Origin: Nonomuraea helvata
Lineage (GTDB): Bacteria > Actinomycetota > Actinomycetes > Streptosporangiales > Streptosporangiaceae
Direction: 5' to 3'
Assembly: GCF_039535785.1 (NCBI RefSeq)
Contig: NZ_BAAAXV010000001.1
Coordinates: 3,224,001 to 3,288,000 of the forward strand
DNA length: 64,000 nucleotides
The position numbers and the translations under genes were made by a program. Below, piece by piece: positions 18,031 through 26,721 of this stretch (positions are counted from its first letter, which is position 1; the number at the start of each line of letters is the position of its first letter). The notes beneath the pieces were generated by a model. It worked only from the letters and a program-made list of their open reading frames with translations. It searched no databases and was not told the DNA's origin.

Positions 18031-19124
18031 GTGCGCGCCCCAGGGTGGCGCATGACAAAGATGGTACTGCGGACGATGGCCTCCTTGTAGGCGGCAGCGG
18101 CACGGCCGGTGAGCACGGCTCCGATGGGGGTATCGTCGGGGCGTACGAACTGGATGAGCCCGTCCTTCCTGCCCAGGCTGACGCACTGGTTGAAATAGCG
18201 GAACTGCACCGGCTTCGGCGTCCGCCCGCGCAGGCGGTCGGCAATGACGCGGGCGGCGTGCTGCGCGGAGGGCATCCCCGTTGCGCACGCCATCCGCAGT
18301 TCCTGGCCGTTGGGGCGGCGTACGGCGGCGGCGTCGCCGACCCCGTAGATCTCTGGATGCGACACCGACCTGAGCGTCTCGTCCACGATCATGCGGCCGT
18401 GGTCGTCGACCGCGATGCCGGCGTCGCCCGCGAGCGCGGGCACGCTGAACCCGGTGGTCCATACAACGGTGTCCGCGGCCACGTGGCTACCGTCGTGCAG
18501 GACAACCCCGTCCTCGCGTACCTTGGCGACCTTGACCCGGTCGACGACCTCGATGCCCAGGCGGTTGACGACCTTCCAGAGGTAGCGCCTGCCACGCCTG
18601 GACAGCGCGGTGCCCAGCGCGCCCGAGGTGACCAGCCGTACCTTCAGTCCTGGCCGAGCCTCGGCCAGCTCGGTCGCCGCTTCGATTCCGGTAAGCCCGG
18701 CACCCACCACGACCACCGACTGGCTGTCGCGCAGGCGATCCCTGAGCCTGGCCGCGTCCTCGTAGGTCGAGACCGTGAACGCGTGCTCCGCAGCTCCCGG
18801 CGTCGATCCCGGGTCGGTCCTGCTGCCCAGCGCGTAGACCAGAATCTCGTACGGCACTGCGGGGGAACCGGCCAGCGTGACCACCCTGGCCTCCGTGTCG
18901 ATGGCGGTCACGGTGTCGACGACGAGCGAGACACCGGTGCCGCGCAGGAGATCGCTGAGCGGGAGCGGGTTAAGGCTTTCACCGGCGGAGAGCTGGTGCA
19001 TGCGCACGCGCTCGACGAAAGCGTCCCGGGCGTTGATCAGTGTCACGTGGGCGTTGGTGAGCTTGGCTGTGCGCTTGGCGGCGATGAGACCGGAGTAACC
19101 GGCGCCGATAACCACGATGTTCAT
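18021..19124 (-). CDS. NAD(P)/FAD-dependent oxidoreductase, type II NADH dehydrogenase-like
   Basis: A 367-residue flavoprotein. It has an N-terminal FAD-binding Rossmann motif (VIGAGYSGLIAAKRTAK), a second NAD(P)H-binding motif (VVVVGAGLTGIEAATELAEA, residues ~145-165), a WTTGF motif, and a C-terminal FAD motif YGVGDAAA. This is the two-dinucleotide fold of NDH-2/ferredoxin reductase-like enzymes, moving electrons from NAD(P)H to a quinone or small acceptor. There is no C-terminal membrane anchor. No operon partner is intact. The stop lies within a 20-bp palindrome, and an IS630 element sits ~80 bases upstream of the start. Confidence 0.88.
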   Translation of the reverse strand: MNIVVIGAGYSGLIAAKRTAKLTNAHVTLINARDAFVERVRMHQLSAGESLNPLPLSDLLRGTGVSLVVDTVTAIDTEARVVTLAGSPAVPYEILVYALGSRTDPGSTPGAAEHAFTVSTYEDAARLRDRLRDSQSVVVVGAGLTGIEAATELAEARPGLKVRLVTSGALGTALSRRGRRYLWKVVNRLGIEVVDRVKVAKVREDGVVLHDGSHVAADTVVWTTGFSVPALAGDAGIAVDDHGRMIVDETLRSVSHPEIYGVGDAAAVRRPNGQELRMACATGMPSAQHAARVIADRLRGRTPKPVQFRYFNQCVSLGRKDGLIQFVRPDDTPIGAVLTGRAAAAYKEAIVRSTIFVMRHPGARTFI

Positions 19125-19203
19125 GACCTATGAACCGGATCCCGACCCCGTTCGTGACAGGCGCTGGATGTGATCTGCATCGCTCGAGCCGGGATGCGGC
19201 CTA

Positions 19204-20347
19204 GTGTCCTGAGTCAGTAATTCGTCTATGGTTCTTCGCTATGGGACGTCCGGGACCGAAGGTCGAGCCGCTGCATCTGACCGATGGCGAGCGGGCTGAG
19301 CTTGAGCGGTGGGTACGGCGACGCAAAGGCGCCCAGGACATGGCGTTGCGGGCCCGGCTGATCCTGGCGTGTGATGCGATCGGCGAGGACGACTTGCCCG
19401 TGTCCACCAAGGTGGTGGCGGAGGAGGTCGGGGTATCGCGCGAGACGGTCTCGAAGTGGCGTCGGCGCTTCCTGGCTGACCGGCTGGCGGGCTTGGCCGA
19501 CGAGCCGCGTCCTGGCCGGCCTCGGACGGTGAGCGATGAGCAGGTGGCGGAGCTGATCGCGCGCACCTTGGAGACCAAGCCCGCCAACGCCACGCACTGG
19601 TCGACGCGGTCCATGGCCAAGCAGGTGGGCCTGTCGCAGTCGACGGTGTCGCGCGTCTGGCGAGCCTTTGGCCTGCAGCCGCATCGCTCGGAGACGTTCA
19701 AGCTGTCAGCCGATCCGTTTTTCGTGGAGAAGGTGCATGACGTGGTCGGTCTGTATCTGGATCCGCCGGAGCGGGCGCTGGTCTTGTGCGTGGATGAGAA
19801 GTCGCAGATCCAGGCGCTGGATCGCTCGCAGCCAGTGCTGCCGATGATGCCGGGCGTGCCCGAGCGGGCCACCCATGACTATGTCCGGGCCGGCACCACC
19901 ACGTTGTTCGCGGCTCTGGACGTGATCTCGGGCAAGGTTATCGGCGCTCTGCATCGCAGGCATCGCGCGGTGGAGTTCAAGAAATTCCTGATCAAGGTGG
20001 ACAAGGAGGTCCCGGCCGAGCTTGATGTCCACCTGATCTGCGACAACTACGCCACTCACAAGACGCCCGCGATCAAACGCTGGTTGCTGGCGCACCCGCG
20101 CTTCCACCTGCACTTCACCCCGACCGGCTCATCCTGGCTGAACCTGGGGGAACGCTGGTTCGCCGAACTGACGACCAAGCAGCTACGACGCGGCGTCCAC
20201 AAGACGGTCCAAGCGCTGGAGAAAGACATCCGCACCTGCATCGCCTCCTGGAATGACGACCCCAAGCCTTTCGTCTGGACCAAGACCGCCGAAGAGATCC
20301 TCGCCGCCCTCGCCTCATATTGTCGGCGAATTACTGACTCAGGACAC
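19204..20347. mobile_element. IS630-family insertion sequence, complete
   Basis: A 1144-bp element with perfect 21-bp terminal inverted repeats beginning GTGTCCTGAGTCAGTAATTC (left 19204-19224; the right copy runs inward from 20347). It is flanked by a duplicated TA (19202-19203 and 20348-20349) inside CTAG, the usual IS630 target. The single transposase gene is intact and uses the flanking TA for its stop codon. Perfect ends suggest recent activity. The insertion lies between the oxidoreductase gene and a DoxX gene and does not visibly interrupt a gene. Confidence 0.95.
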
Positions 20348-20350
20348 TAG
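19241..20350 (+). CDS. IS630-family transposase
   Basis: 369 residues: N-terminal helix-turn-helix pair (LRARLILACDAIGEDDLPVS, VSRETVSKWRRRFLADRLAG, later LSQSTVSRVWRAFGLQPHRS) and a DDE catalytic core with LVLCVDEKSQIQALDRSQ, HLICDNYATHKTP and SWLNLGERWFAEL giving D, D and E. The last codons ITDSGH are encoded by the right inverted repeat. The stop TAG (20348-20350) consists of the target TA plus the next host base, so the element itself carries no stop codon. Confidence 0.95.
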   Translation: MGRPGPKVEPLHLTDGERAELERWVRRRKGAQDMALRARLILACDAIGEDDLPVSTKVVAEEVGVSRETVSKWRRRFLADRLAGLADEPRPGRPRTVSDEQVAELIARTLETKPANATHWSTRSMAKQVGLSQSTVSRVWRAFGLQPHRSETFKLSADPFFVEKVHDVVGLYLDPPERALVLCVDEKSQIQALDRSQPVLPMMPGVPERATHDYVRAGTTTLFAALDVISGKVIGALHRRHRAVEFKKFLIKVDKEVPAELDVHLICDNYATHKTPAIKRWLLAHPRFHLHFTPTGSSWLNLGERWFAELTTKQLRRGVHKTVQALEKDIRTCIASWNDDPKPFVWTKTAEEILAALASYCRRITDSGH

Positions 20351-20394
20351 AAGATCACTGAAGATCTTGTTCTTGGTGGTCTGTGGCCTACTAC

Positions 20395-20757
20395 TCACAC
20401 GACGTACGAGACGGTCAGGACGGCGACCGCGAGGGAGAGCATTCCCAGGCAGTTCAGCCAGAACTCCTTCCGGAGAAACCGTGCCCGGATGTGGGCGTAG
20501 ACGGCGCACAGGAAGTAGGCGACAACCCCCACGTTCGCCGCGAGACCGATCCCGTCGTACTCCAGTCCGGCGACAAGGCCTGCCGCGGCGAGCAGCTTGA
20601 TCACGATGAGTGTCCACCACCATTCGCGGGGCAGGCCTACCCCGTCGAGGCAGTCCCGGATGAAGGCCGGTGGACGGATCGACAGCAGTGCGTCAACAAG
20701 CAGGGCGAGGGCAAGCAGTGCCGTGGGCCACCAAAGACTCGGGACGTCGAACATCAT
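20395..20757 (-). CDS. DoxX-like membrane protein
   Basis: 120 residues with four hydrophobic segments (LWWPTALLALALLVDALLSI, WWTLIVIKLLAAAGLVAGL, AANVGVVAYFLCAVYAHIRA, LGMLSLAVAVLTVSYVV), matching the DoxX-like (DoxX_2) family. Its ATG overlaps the stop of the upstream TetR gene by four bases, so the two are translationally coupled. The TetR protein likely controls its own operon including this gene. Physiological role is unknown. Confidence 0.78.
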   Translation of the reverse strand: MMFDVPSLWWPTALLALALLVDALLSIRPPAFIRDCLDGVGLPREWWWTLIVIKLLAAAGLVAGLEYDGIGLAANVGVVAYFLCAVYAHIRARFLRKEFWLNCLGMLSLAVAVLTVSYVV

Positions 20758-21350
20758 TCCTCCGGTCTGTTCACAATGAGGCTGACGACGTCGCGAAACT
20801 GCTCGCGCCCGACGTCATCGGGAAGCGTCCCGTTCGACATCGTCATCAGGATGCCGAGGTAGGCGAAGTAGATCGATCGGGCCGCCCTGCCCGCGCGGTC
20901 CTCGTCGTGCCCCGCTCGGGAGAGCACCTGCTGGATCTCGCCGATCAGGGTCAGCCTGAGGTTCTGGAAGATCGCAGAGTCGTGTCGGCCACGTACAATC
21001 GTCGCCGCGTATTCGCGTGACAGCTCGCGGTCGAGCACGAAGTAGTCAAAGAACGGCTCGGCCAGCGCGATGACGTCGTCGACCGCGTCGGCCAACGGCT
21101 GTTCAGATCGGGCTCGGTCGCGTTCTCGGTGCATGGCATCGATCCAGCCGTCGAAGATCGCCACGAGCAGCCCATGCTTGTCGCCCACCGCCATCACGCT
21201 GCCCGCGCTGAGTCCGGCCTCGGCGGCGATCTGCCGGACAGTCGTCGCGTCGAAGCCCCGCTCGCGAAACAGTCGCTCCGCGGCCGCGAGCACCTTCCCC
21301 CGCGAGAGCTGACGTCGTTCCGCACGAGACTGAACGGGTTCAGTGAACAT
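20754..21350 (-). CDS. TetR-family regulator
   Basis: 198 residues with a complete N-terminal HTH domain (GKVLAAAERLFRERGFDATT, VRQIAAEAGLSAGSVMAVGD, KHGLLVAIF) and an all-helical ligand-binding domain. It is first gene of a two-gene operon with the DoxX-like protein (4-nt overlap). No gene lies divergently upstream within 400 bases, so autoregulation of this operon is the simplest role. Confidence 0.9.
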   Translation of the reverse strand: MFTEPVQSRAERRQLSRGKVLAAAERLFRERGFDATTVRQIAAEAGLSAGSVMAVGDKHGLLVAIFDGWIDAMHRERDRARSEQPLADAVDDVIALAEPFFDYFVLDRELSREYAATIVRGRHDSAIFQNLRLTLIGEIQQVLSRAGHDEDRAGRAARSIYFAYLGILMTMSNGTLPDDVGREQFRDVVSLIVNRPEE

Positions 21351-21786
21351 GTTCGGAACCTAGCGCGGACTTGGCCTGCTCGCAACCGCTCGATGAGTGG
21401 ATGCAGATAACAGGCAGTTGAGGTGGTCAGCTGTTCGACGCGCTGCCAGACAGCCGGAAAGTCGATCGACCAGTGTCACAAGCCCGGCTCACGAGTCAGG
21501 CTGATCCGGGCGTGCTTGGGCCGGATGATGTTGGCCAGGTCGACGATGTCGGCGCCACAGCGGCGGCGCGAGGCGACCACCACCCCCAACGGCCCCGCCC
21601 CACCCACCGTCTGGACACCGGCAATGAGCCCATCGCGATCGCCTCCACGCCGCACGGTAGAAGACGACCCCGCCCACCGCGACCCAACCCTTAAAATCCC
21701 AGCTCAACCAGTCCCTGAGAAGGAACCGCACCCATCGCCAATGACGCATTGGATGCACCTGTGACCGTTGTGCAGTACTTCCGGGG
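21351..21786. other. Non-coding or decayed segment
   Basis: No credible gene. On the minus strand a short open stretch around 21550-21480 reads ADIVDLANIIRPKHARISLT and ends at a stop. It resembles the end of a real protein but has no start and no recognised family. The rest is proline/arginine-rich in every frame. It may be a remnant between the TetR promoter and the membrane-protein gene. Confidence 0.3.
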
Positions 21787-22821
21787 TCAACGCCGTTCTT
21801 GACGCAGACCGCTGCATAGGATCAGCAGATAACCTCCCACCGCCCATGCGAGCAGTACGGTGATCGGCTGGGTCAGGCCGGCGCCGTCGAAGTACAGCAG
21901 GCTGCGTCCGGCTGCCATGAACGCATTCGGCGGGAGTAACGGACCAATGGCACTCATCCATTGGGGTAGGAACCAGACGGGGACGCTGGCGCTGCTCGTC
22001 GCGTTGCCCAAGGTCATGGTCGTCAAAGCGACGATTGCCACTCCAGGCGGGCCCAGCGCGCAAACCAAGCCAAGCCCGGCGCCGATGATGGCGAGGAGGT
22101 AGAGCATCGACAGCCCGGCCATCTGCCAGGGGCTGTGCGGCAGGACGTTCAGCCCGGGGCCGAGCATGGTGAATGCCGCGAGCCCTGCGACGATGGCCGC
22201 TACCGGGACGAGCAGCGCTCGCGCAGTCCTGGAAAGTGCCTTGGCTATGACGGCGACTGCGATGATGCCGACGATGCCCGGTATGAGCAGTGATCCGAGC
22301 AGTGTTGCCACGGCGATTCCTTGCGGATCGCTTTCAGGCAGCGGCGCGACATCATGGACTCGCAGGCGAAGCCCGGCTATGGTGGCCGCCTGCTGGGCCA
22401 GCGCGGTGATGCTCTGACTGACCTTGAGACCTTCGCCGCCGGCGATGACGGCGGTGAGCGCGGTGGAATCCACGCACATGGCAGCGACCACCTCTCGGTT
22501 CCGCACCGCCTGCTCGGCCGCGCCGACGCTGCTGTAGAGGCGTATTCGAAAGGCGCCTTGCTTCCATGTGGTCAGCTGTCGGCCCAAGCCGGTGACAGTG
22601 TGGGATGGGCCGGCGATGCCGAGCGGCATGGCGTGCGGCTTCATGTCGCTGACGGATGCGCCCGTGAAGAACCCGAAGATCAGAGCTGCCATCGCGGGCA
22701 GCACAACGATGACAGCTGACAGTCGCCACATTGGCGAGATGACGGGTCTGGGTGCCGGATCGGGATCGTCGGGGAGCGAACCCAGCTCGCCGGTTTCGGC
22801 AGGCGGCCTCGAGGTGTTCAC
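21787..22821 (-). CDS. ABC-2/YhgE-like membrane protein
   Basis: A 344-residue protein with one N-terminal membrane segment (VVLPAMAALIFGFFTG), an extracytoplasmic domain of ~140 residues, and five or six C-terminal membrane segments (TLLGSLLIPGIVGIIAVAVI, LLVPVAAIVAGLAAFTML, GLSMLYLLAIIGAGLGLVCA, PITVLLAWAVGGYLLILCSG). This topology is that of YhgE/Pip-like and ABC-2 permease-like proteins, but no ATPase is adjacent. The GTG at 22821 overlaps the esterase stop as GTGA, giving translational coupling. A longer upstream frame lies inside the esterase gene and is not used. Function unknown. Confidence 0.72.
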   Translation of the reverse strand: MNTSRPPAETGELGSLPDDPDPAPRPVISPMWRLSAVIVVLPAMAALIFGFFTGASVSDMKPHAMPLGIAGPSHTVTGLGRQLTTWKQGAFRIRLYSSVGAAEQAVRNREVVAAMCVDSTALTAVIAGGEGLKVSQSITALAQQAATIAGLRLRVHDVAPLPESDPQGIAVATLLGSLLIPGIVGIIAVAVIAKALSRTARALLVPVAAIVAGLAAFTMLGPGLNVLPHSPWQMAGLSMLYLLAIIGAGLGLVCALGPPGVAIVALTTMTLGNATSSASVPVWFLPQWMSAIGPLLPPNAFMAAGRSLLYFDGAGLTQPITVLLAWAVGGYLLILCSGLRQERR

Positions 22822-24395
22822 GAGCCGTCTTTGCTGGTTTCGGTGCGCTCGGACGAGCGTTGACGGGATGAAAGCAACATCCGGCGTTCGCTGTAGGCGG
22901 GGTCGTTCGCTGCGGTGACGAGAGTATCGAAGCGCATGGTGCAGCGGCGAAGCTCGCTGTACGCCTCCCATACCGGGACGCCCGGGGTGTTCGGATTTCC
23001 GGTGCGGACAAAGGCTGCCACGGCCCGCCGGAAAGTGTGGCCGATCGGTTCGACACCCGCAGGGTCGACGTCGCGGAACATAGGAGAGGCCGACCAGGCT
23101 GGAAGATTGCCGAACAGCAGCGGAATGTCCACGGTGTGGCAGGCGCCGAGGGTCGGAGATCTCCAGTCCACCTGGTAGACGAAGCCAGGATGACCGTGGC
23201 GGGCGCGCGCCTCGGCGACCTGAAGGGCTGGGAGCCGGACCAGCCGATCGGTAGTGATGTCGGCCAGGACTTGAGACGCGGATGCGCCGGGCCGCCGGGC
23301 TGCGTAGTGGTCATAGACGGCCTGTGGGGCCGCGTCGGGCGCCAGGCGTTCCACGATCTGCAGGATGGTGTCGCGCGTGATGGCCGCGGACGCGGGGTCG
23401 ATGGCCAGGAACGGGTTCATCTCCTCGGCGGTAGCACCGATCAGGACGTCGATGCCAGGGGCAGCACCGGTGGCGACGGCGGGCAGTACAGGCCCGGGCA
23501 GCCCTGGGGCGCCGGCGATCGGATGCATCGGCGGGGCCGGGGCGCCGATGCGTCGCCGGCCGCTGTCAGCGACGAGTCGCTGGTATGCGGTGATCAGCTC
23601 TTCGGCCGGAAGGTCACGCATGCGGTGGGCTGTCGCGACGCTCAGGCCGAGAAGACGCAGATATTCCTCTCCCGTCTGTTCGGCTTCCTGCGGTGACGGC
23701 ATCTCAATGCCGAGGGGACCGCTCTGGGCGAAGACCCGATGGAAAAGGCCTGTTGCCGAGGGGGAACTCAGGAGCGCCACAGAGGTCACCGCGCCTCCGG
23801 ACTGTCCGGCCACGGTGACGCGGTCGGGGTCGCCGCCGAAGTCGGCGATGTTCTCCTGCACCCAGCGCAGCGCCGAGATCGCGTCCAGAAAGCCCATGTT
23901 GCCCTCGGCGATGCCTGGGACACGCAGGAAACCCAGGGGACCGAGCCGGTAGTTCGGTGTGACGACGACGATGTCTTCGGCGGCGGCCAGGTTGCGGCCG
24001 TGGTAGCCCGGCCAGGCGCTGGCGCCGCTGAGCCAGCCGGAGCCATGGATCCATACCAGCACGGCTCGGGGCTTGCCGGTGACACCAGGAGTCCAGACGT
24101 TCAGGGTGAGGCAGTTGTCCTCGGCTTGCGCCAGCGCTGGCGAGCCGGTGAGCAGTTGCATCGCATCCGCGGGTCTGGCCGGGTTGGCGGGTGGCTGCGG
24201 AGCGGCAGGGCCGAAGGCGGTCGCCGGACGGACGCCATGCCATCGGGCAGGCGGCTGCGGAGCGGCGAAACGCAGGTCGCCGACCGGGGCGGCGGCGAAA
24301 GGCACGCCGAGGAAGCATGCGACGCGCCCGTCCCAGTTTCCCTGAACAGCGCCCTGCTTGGTGGTGACCACGGGGTTGGGGTCGTTCATGACCAT
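22818..24395 (-). CDS. Type B carboxylesterase
   Basis: A 525-residue alpha/beta hydrolase of the carboxylesterase/lipase family. Motifs are the N-terminal GVPFAAAPVGDLRFAAPQPP, the oxyanion strand VLVWIHGSGWLSGA, the nucleophile elbow TVAGQSGGAV (serine), an acidic member in GATAEEMNPF and the histidine in LGACHTVDIPLLFG. No signal peptide, so cytoplasmic ester hydrolysis is likely. It starts an operon with the membrane protein and is divergent from a TetR gene. Two operator-like repeats lie in the intergenic region. A decayed relative lies at 16985-17870. Confidence 0.9.
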   Translation of the reverse strand: MVMNDPNPVVTTKQGAVQGNWDGRVACFLGVPFAAAPVGDLRFAAPQPPARWHGVRPATAFGPAAPQPPANPARPADAMQLLTGSPALAQAEDNCLTLNVWTPGVTGKPRAVLVWIHGSGWLSGASAWPGYHGRNLAAAEDIVVVTPNYRLGPLGFLRVPGIAEGNMGFLDAISALRWVQENIADFGGDPDRVTVAGQSGGAVTSVALLSSPSATGLFHRVFAQSGPLGIEMPSPQEAEQTGEEYLRLLGLSVATAHRMRDLPAEELITAYQRLVADSGRRRIGAPAPPMHPIAGAPGLPGPVLPAVATGAAPGIDVLIGATAEEMNPFLAIDPASAAITRDTILQIVERLAPDAAPQAVYDHYAARRPGASASQVLADITTDRLVRLPALQVAEARARHGHPGFVYQVDWRSPTLGACHTVDIPLLFGNLPAWSASPMFRDVDPAGVEPIGHTFRRAVAAFVRTGNPNTPGVPVWEAYSELRRCTMRFDTLVTAANDPAYSERRMLLSSRQRSSERTETSKDGS

Positions 24396-24401
24396 CCTTG
24401 A

Positions 24402-24466
24402 GATGAGAAGGAATGTTCGTTCTCATCACTTCAGCACACCTTGGGCATGGTTGACAAGAACGAACG
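24402..24466. promoter_or_regulatory. Paired operator candidates between esterase and TetR genes
   Basis: GATGAGAA and TTCTCATC form an 8-bp inverted repeat with a 10-bp spacer (24402-24427). The right half also contains GGAATGTTCGTTCT (24410-24423). Its near copy GGAGCGTTCGTTCT occurs in the opposite orientation around 24453-24466, so two related sites face each other. The divergent TetR protein is the expected binder, controlling both directions. Confidence 0.55.
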
Positions 24467-24485
24467 CTCCTTCCATTCTCGGAGG

Positions 24486-25103
24486 GTGCCTGTCTCACAC
24501 AGTCCAGCCGCCGACACGCGCCGTCAGCACGTCCTGGCGGCCGCGCGCCGCTGCTTCCTGGACAACGGCTTCCACGCGACCTCCATGCAGGACATCTTGC
24601 GGGAAGCGCAGATGTCGCCCGGCAACCTCTATCGCTATTTCCCCGGCAAGGACGCCATCGTCCTGGCGATCGTGGAAGCCACCCTGGCCGAGGTCACCGC
24701 CGCGTTCGAACAAACGCTGCTTGACAAGCCGCCCCCGCTGCTGGAGGCCCTCACCGAGATCCTGCGCGCGATCGAACGACTGGACGACGACGAGGGCACA
24801 CCGCGACTCGCGATCCAGATCTGGGGGGAGTCCCTACGAAACCCGGCGATGGCCGCGCTCTTCGCCGATGCCATCGCACCCGTCAGACATTGGTTCACCC
24901 AACTCGTCGAAGCCCATCAGGACCGTGGCCTCACCTCCGGCCAGGTGCCACCGGAATACCTGGCCAATGTCCTGCTTGGCACCATCCATGGCTTCATCGT
25001 CCAAAGAGCACTGCTCAAGCTCGATGCCGCCAGCTATGCCGAGGGGCTGCGAGGCATGCTCGCTGCCCCAGCCGGTCCAAGCGGTGCAAGCAAATCGTCT
25101 TGA
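24486..25103 (+). CDS. TetR-family regulator of the esterase operon
   Basis: About 205 residues with a full TetR HTH (RQHVLAAARRCFLDNGFHAT, MQDILREAQMSPGNLYRYFP, GKDAIVLAI) and a helical C-terminal domain. The start is uncertain: GTG 24486 gives a typical N-terminus, but GGAGG touches it with no spacing, which could mean a leaderless transcript. ATG 24447 or TTG 24441 would add 13-15 residues and would overlap one operator half. It is divergent from the esterase gene and most likely represses it. Confidence 0.85.
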   Translation: MPVSHSPAADTRRQHVLAAARRCFLDNGFHATSMQDILREAQMSPGNLYRYFPGKDAIVLAIVEATLAEVTAAFEQTLLDKPPPLLEALTEILRAIERLDDDEGTPRLAIQIWGESLRNPAMAALFADAIAPVRHWFTQLVEAHQDRGLTSGQVPPEYLANVLLGTIHGFIVQRALLKLDAASYAEGLRGMLAAPAGPSGASKSS

Positions 25104-25169
25104 CGGTTCCCCCACCAACCGTAGACAGTCACCTTCCCCTCGCGATCAGCGCAAACCCGCTGGGCCAGG

Positions 25170-25470
25170 TGCTCGCGCAGGGCGGCACCCCGGGGAAGCC
25201 GATCTGGCCTGGGTCCAGTCGCGCACGGAGCGTGCCGCGAGGGTGACCCAGGCCTTCCAGGTCGGGATCCTGCGGGACCTCTCTCCCAAGGATCTGAGCA
25301 ACGACACGGCACAGCACGTGCCGCCGATCTCCACGGCGTTCCGGGCGCTGCCGCCGCTGCGCCGTCTCTTGGGCCTCTTCATCGGCATGGGCGTCCGCCC
25401 CGAGCACATCGCCGCGTGGTCACGTCGGCGAGCTTCGGCACGGGAATCGCCAGGAACTGCGATGCCGTAG
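25170..25470 (+). pseudogene. C-terminal scrap of an FAD-dependent monooxygenase
   Basis: The frame contains VQSRTERAARVTQAFQVGIL, VPPISTAFRALPPLRRLLGL and FIGMGVRPEHI, resembling the last ~80 residues of FAD-dependent oxidoreductase/monooxygenase proteins. Nothing of the FAD-binding N-terminus is present and there is no start. It is a 3' remnant following the TetR gene. The remaining bases up to 25647 hold only a ribosome binding site for the next gene. Confidence 0.45.
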
Positions 25471-25647
25471 TCCGGGTTCAGGAAAGTGATTCATTTCCAG
25501 ATAGTCGAAATCGGACTGTCACGCAGTGGTGATGAGAGGTGGCCGGAACCACAGTGAGTCCACCCACCTCGCCGGCCTCGCCACTCCCGTGACATGCGAG
25601 CCGAAGCGGCGGTGGTCTCCTCGTACGCCCCCCGATGGAGCACTGTC

Positions 25648-26688
25648 ATGATCAAACTCGTCCCATGCGCCACAGCCGTATCGGCGGCCGTGGCGCTGCT
25701 CACCGGATGCGGCAGCGAAACCGGCCCGGCCGGCGCCGACAGATCCGTCGTGTTCGTCGGAACCGGTGGAACGTACCAGGCCGCGCAGCGCGAGGCGTTC
25801 GTCAAGCCGTTCACCGCGTCCTCCGGCATCAAGGTCGTCGAGGATCAGCCCGTGACTTACGCCAAACTCAAGACCATGGTGGACAGCGGGCGTGTCACCT
25901 GGGACGTCGCAGAAGCGGACCCGTACTACGCCATCGCGAACTGCGGAAGGTATCTCGAGAAAATCGACCGAACCGTGGTCGACGTCTCCTCGATCGACAA
26001 GCGGTTGGTCTCGGACTGCGGGATCCCCGACATGAAGACGGCTTTCCTGCTTGTCTACAACACCGAGAAGTACGGTGCCCAGCCTCCCCAGTCCTGGCGC
26101 GACTTCTTCGACACCGCCAGGTTTCCCGGCAAGCGCGGGATGATGAACGACGCCAAGGAGGGCGGCCTCGAGATCGCGCTCGTGGCCGACGGCGTGCCGA
26201 CTGATCAGCTCTACCCCATCGACTACACCCGGGCCTTCCGCAAGCTCGACACCATCAAGAAGGACCTGAAGTTCTTCACCACCGGCGCGGAACAGCAGCA
26301 GGCGATGGAGACGGGGCAGGTCGACATGGTGCTCGCCTGGCCAGGACGGGCGAGCCAGGCCGCGCGCAACGGCGCCAAGATCGCTCCGGTGTGGAATCAG
26401 CCGATGTTCTTCTGGGACGTCCTGGTGGTGCCCAAGGGGACGCCGCACAAGGCGGAGGCGATGAAGTTCATCGCACACGCGATCACTCCCGCGGCCCAGA
26501 CCACACTCACCCAGCACATCGCCTACGCCCCGATCCACCCCGGCGCGAAGTTGCCCTCGGATGAGGTGATCCGGCAGTACCTCCCGCTCGGACAGGACAA
26601 GGGCACCGGATTCCTGCGTGACATGTCTTGGTGGGCACAGAACCTGGACCCCGCCACGCAGAAGTGGACGGCCTGGGTTTCGGGCTGA
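25648..26688 (+). CDS. Polyamine-type ABC transporter substrate-binding lipoprotein
   Basis: 346 residues with a lipoprotein signal (VSAAVALLTGC lipobox, cysteine at about residue 21), then a type II periplasmic-binding fold: VVFVGTGGTYQAAQREAFVK, YAKLKTMVDSGRVTWDVAEA, FLLVYNTEKYGAQPPQSWRD and MVLAWPGRASQAARNGAKI. This pattern is that of PotD-like spermidine/putrescine and related binding proteins. ATG 25648 follows GGAG at proper distance. It is the first gene of a long plus-strand set (importer, dehydrogenase E1, SDR). It delivers substrate to the two permeases downstream. The true ligand is unknown. Confidence 0.88.
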   Translation: MIKLVPCATAVSAAVALLTGCGSETGPAGADRSVVFVGTGGTYQAAQREAFVKPFTASSGIKVVEDQPVTYAKLKTMVDSGRVTWDVAEADPYYAIANCGRYLEKIDRTVVDVSSIDKRLVSDCGIPDMKTAFLLVYNTEKYGAQPPQSWRDFFDTARFPGKRGMMNDAKEGGLEIALVADGVPTDQLYPIDYTRAFRKLDTIKKDLKFFTTGAEQQQAMETGQVDMVLAWPGRASQAARNGAKIAPVWNQPMFFWDVLVVPKGTPHKAEAMKFIAHAITPAAQTTLTQHIAYAPIHPGAKLPSDEVIRQYLPLGQDKGTGFLRDMSWWAQNLDPATQKWTAWVSG

Positions 26689-26721
26689 CCAGAAGTCGCG
26701 ACTCGTAGGCAGGAGGGCGTC

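Noticed and set aside
18045..19133. 362-codon plus-strand frame opposite the flavoprotein
   Set aside because: Pure antisense of a gene with two dinucleotide-binding motifs; no start signal or family.
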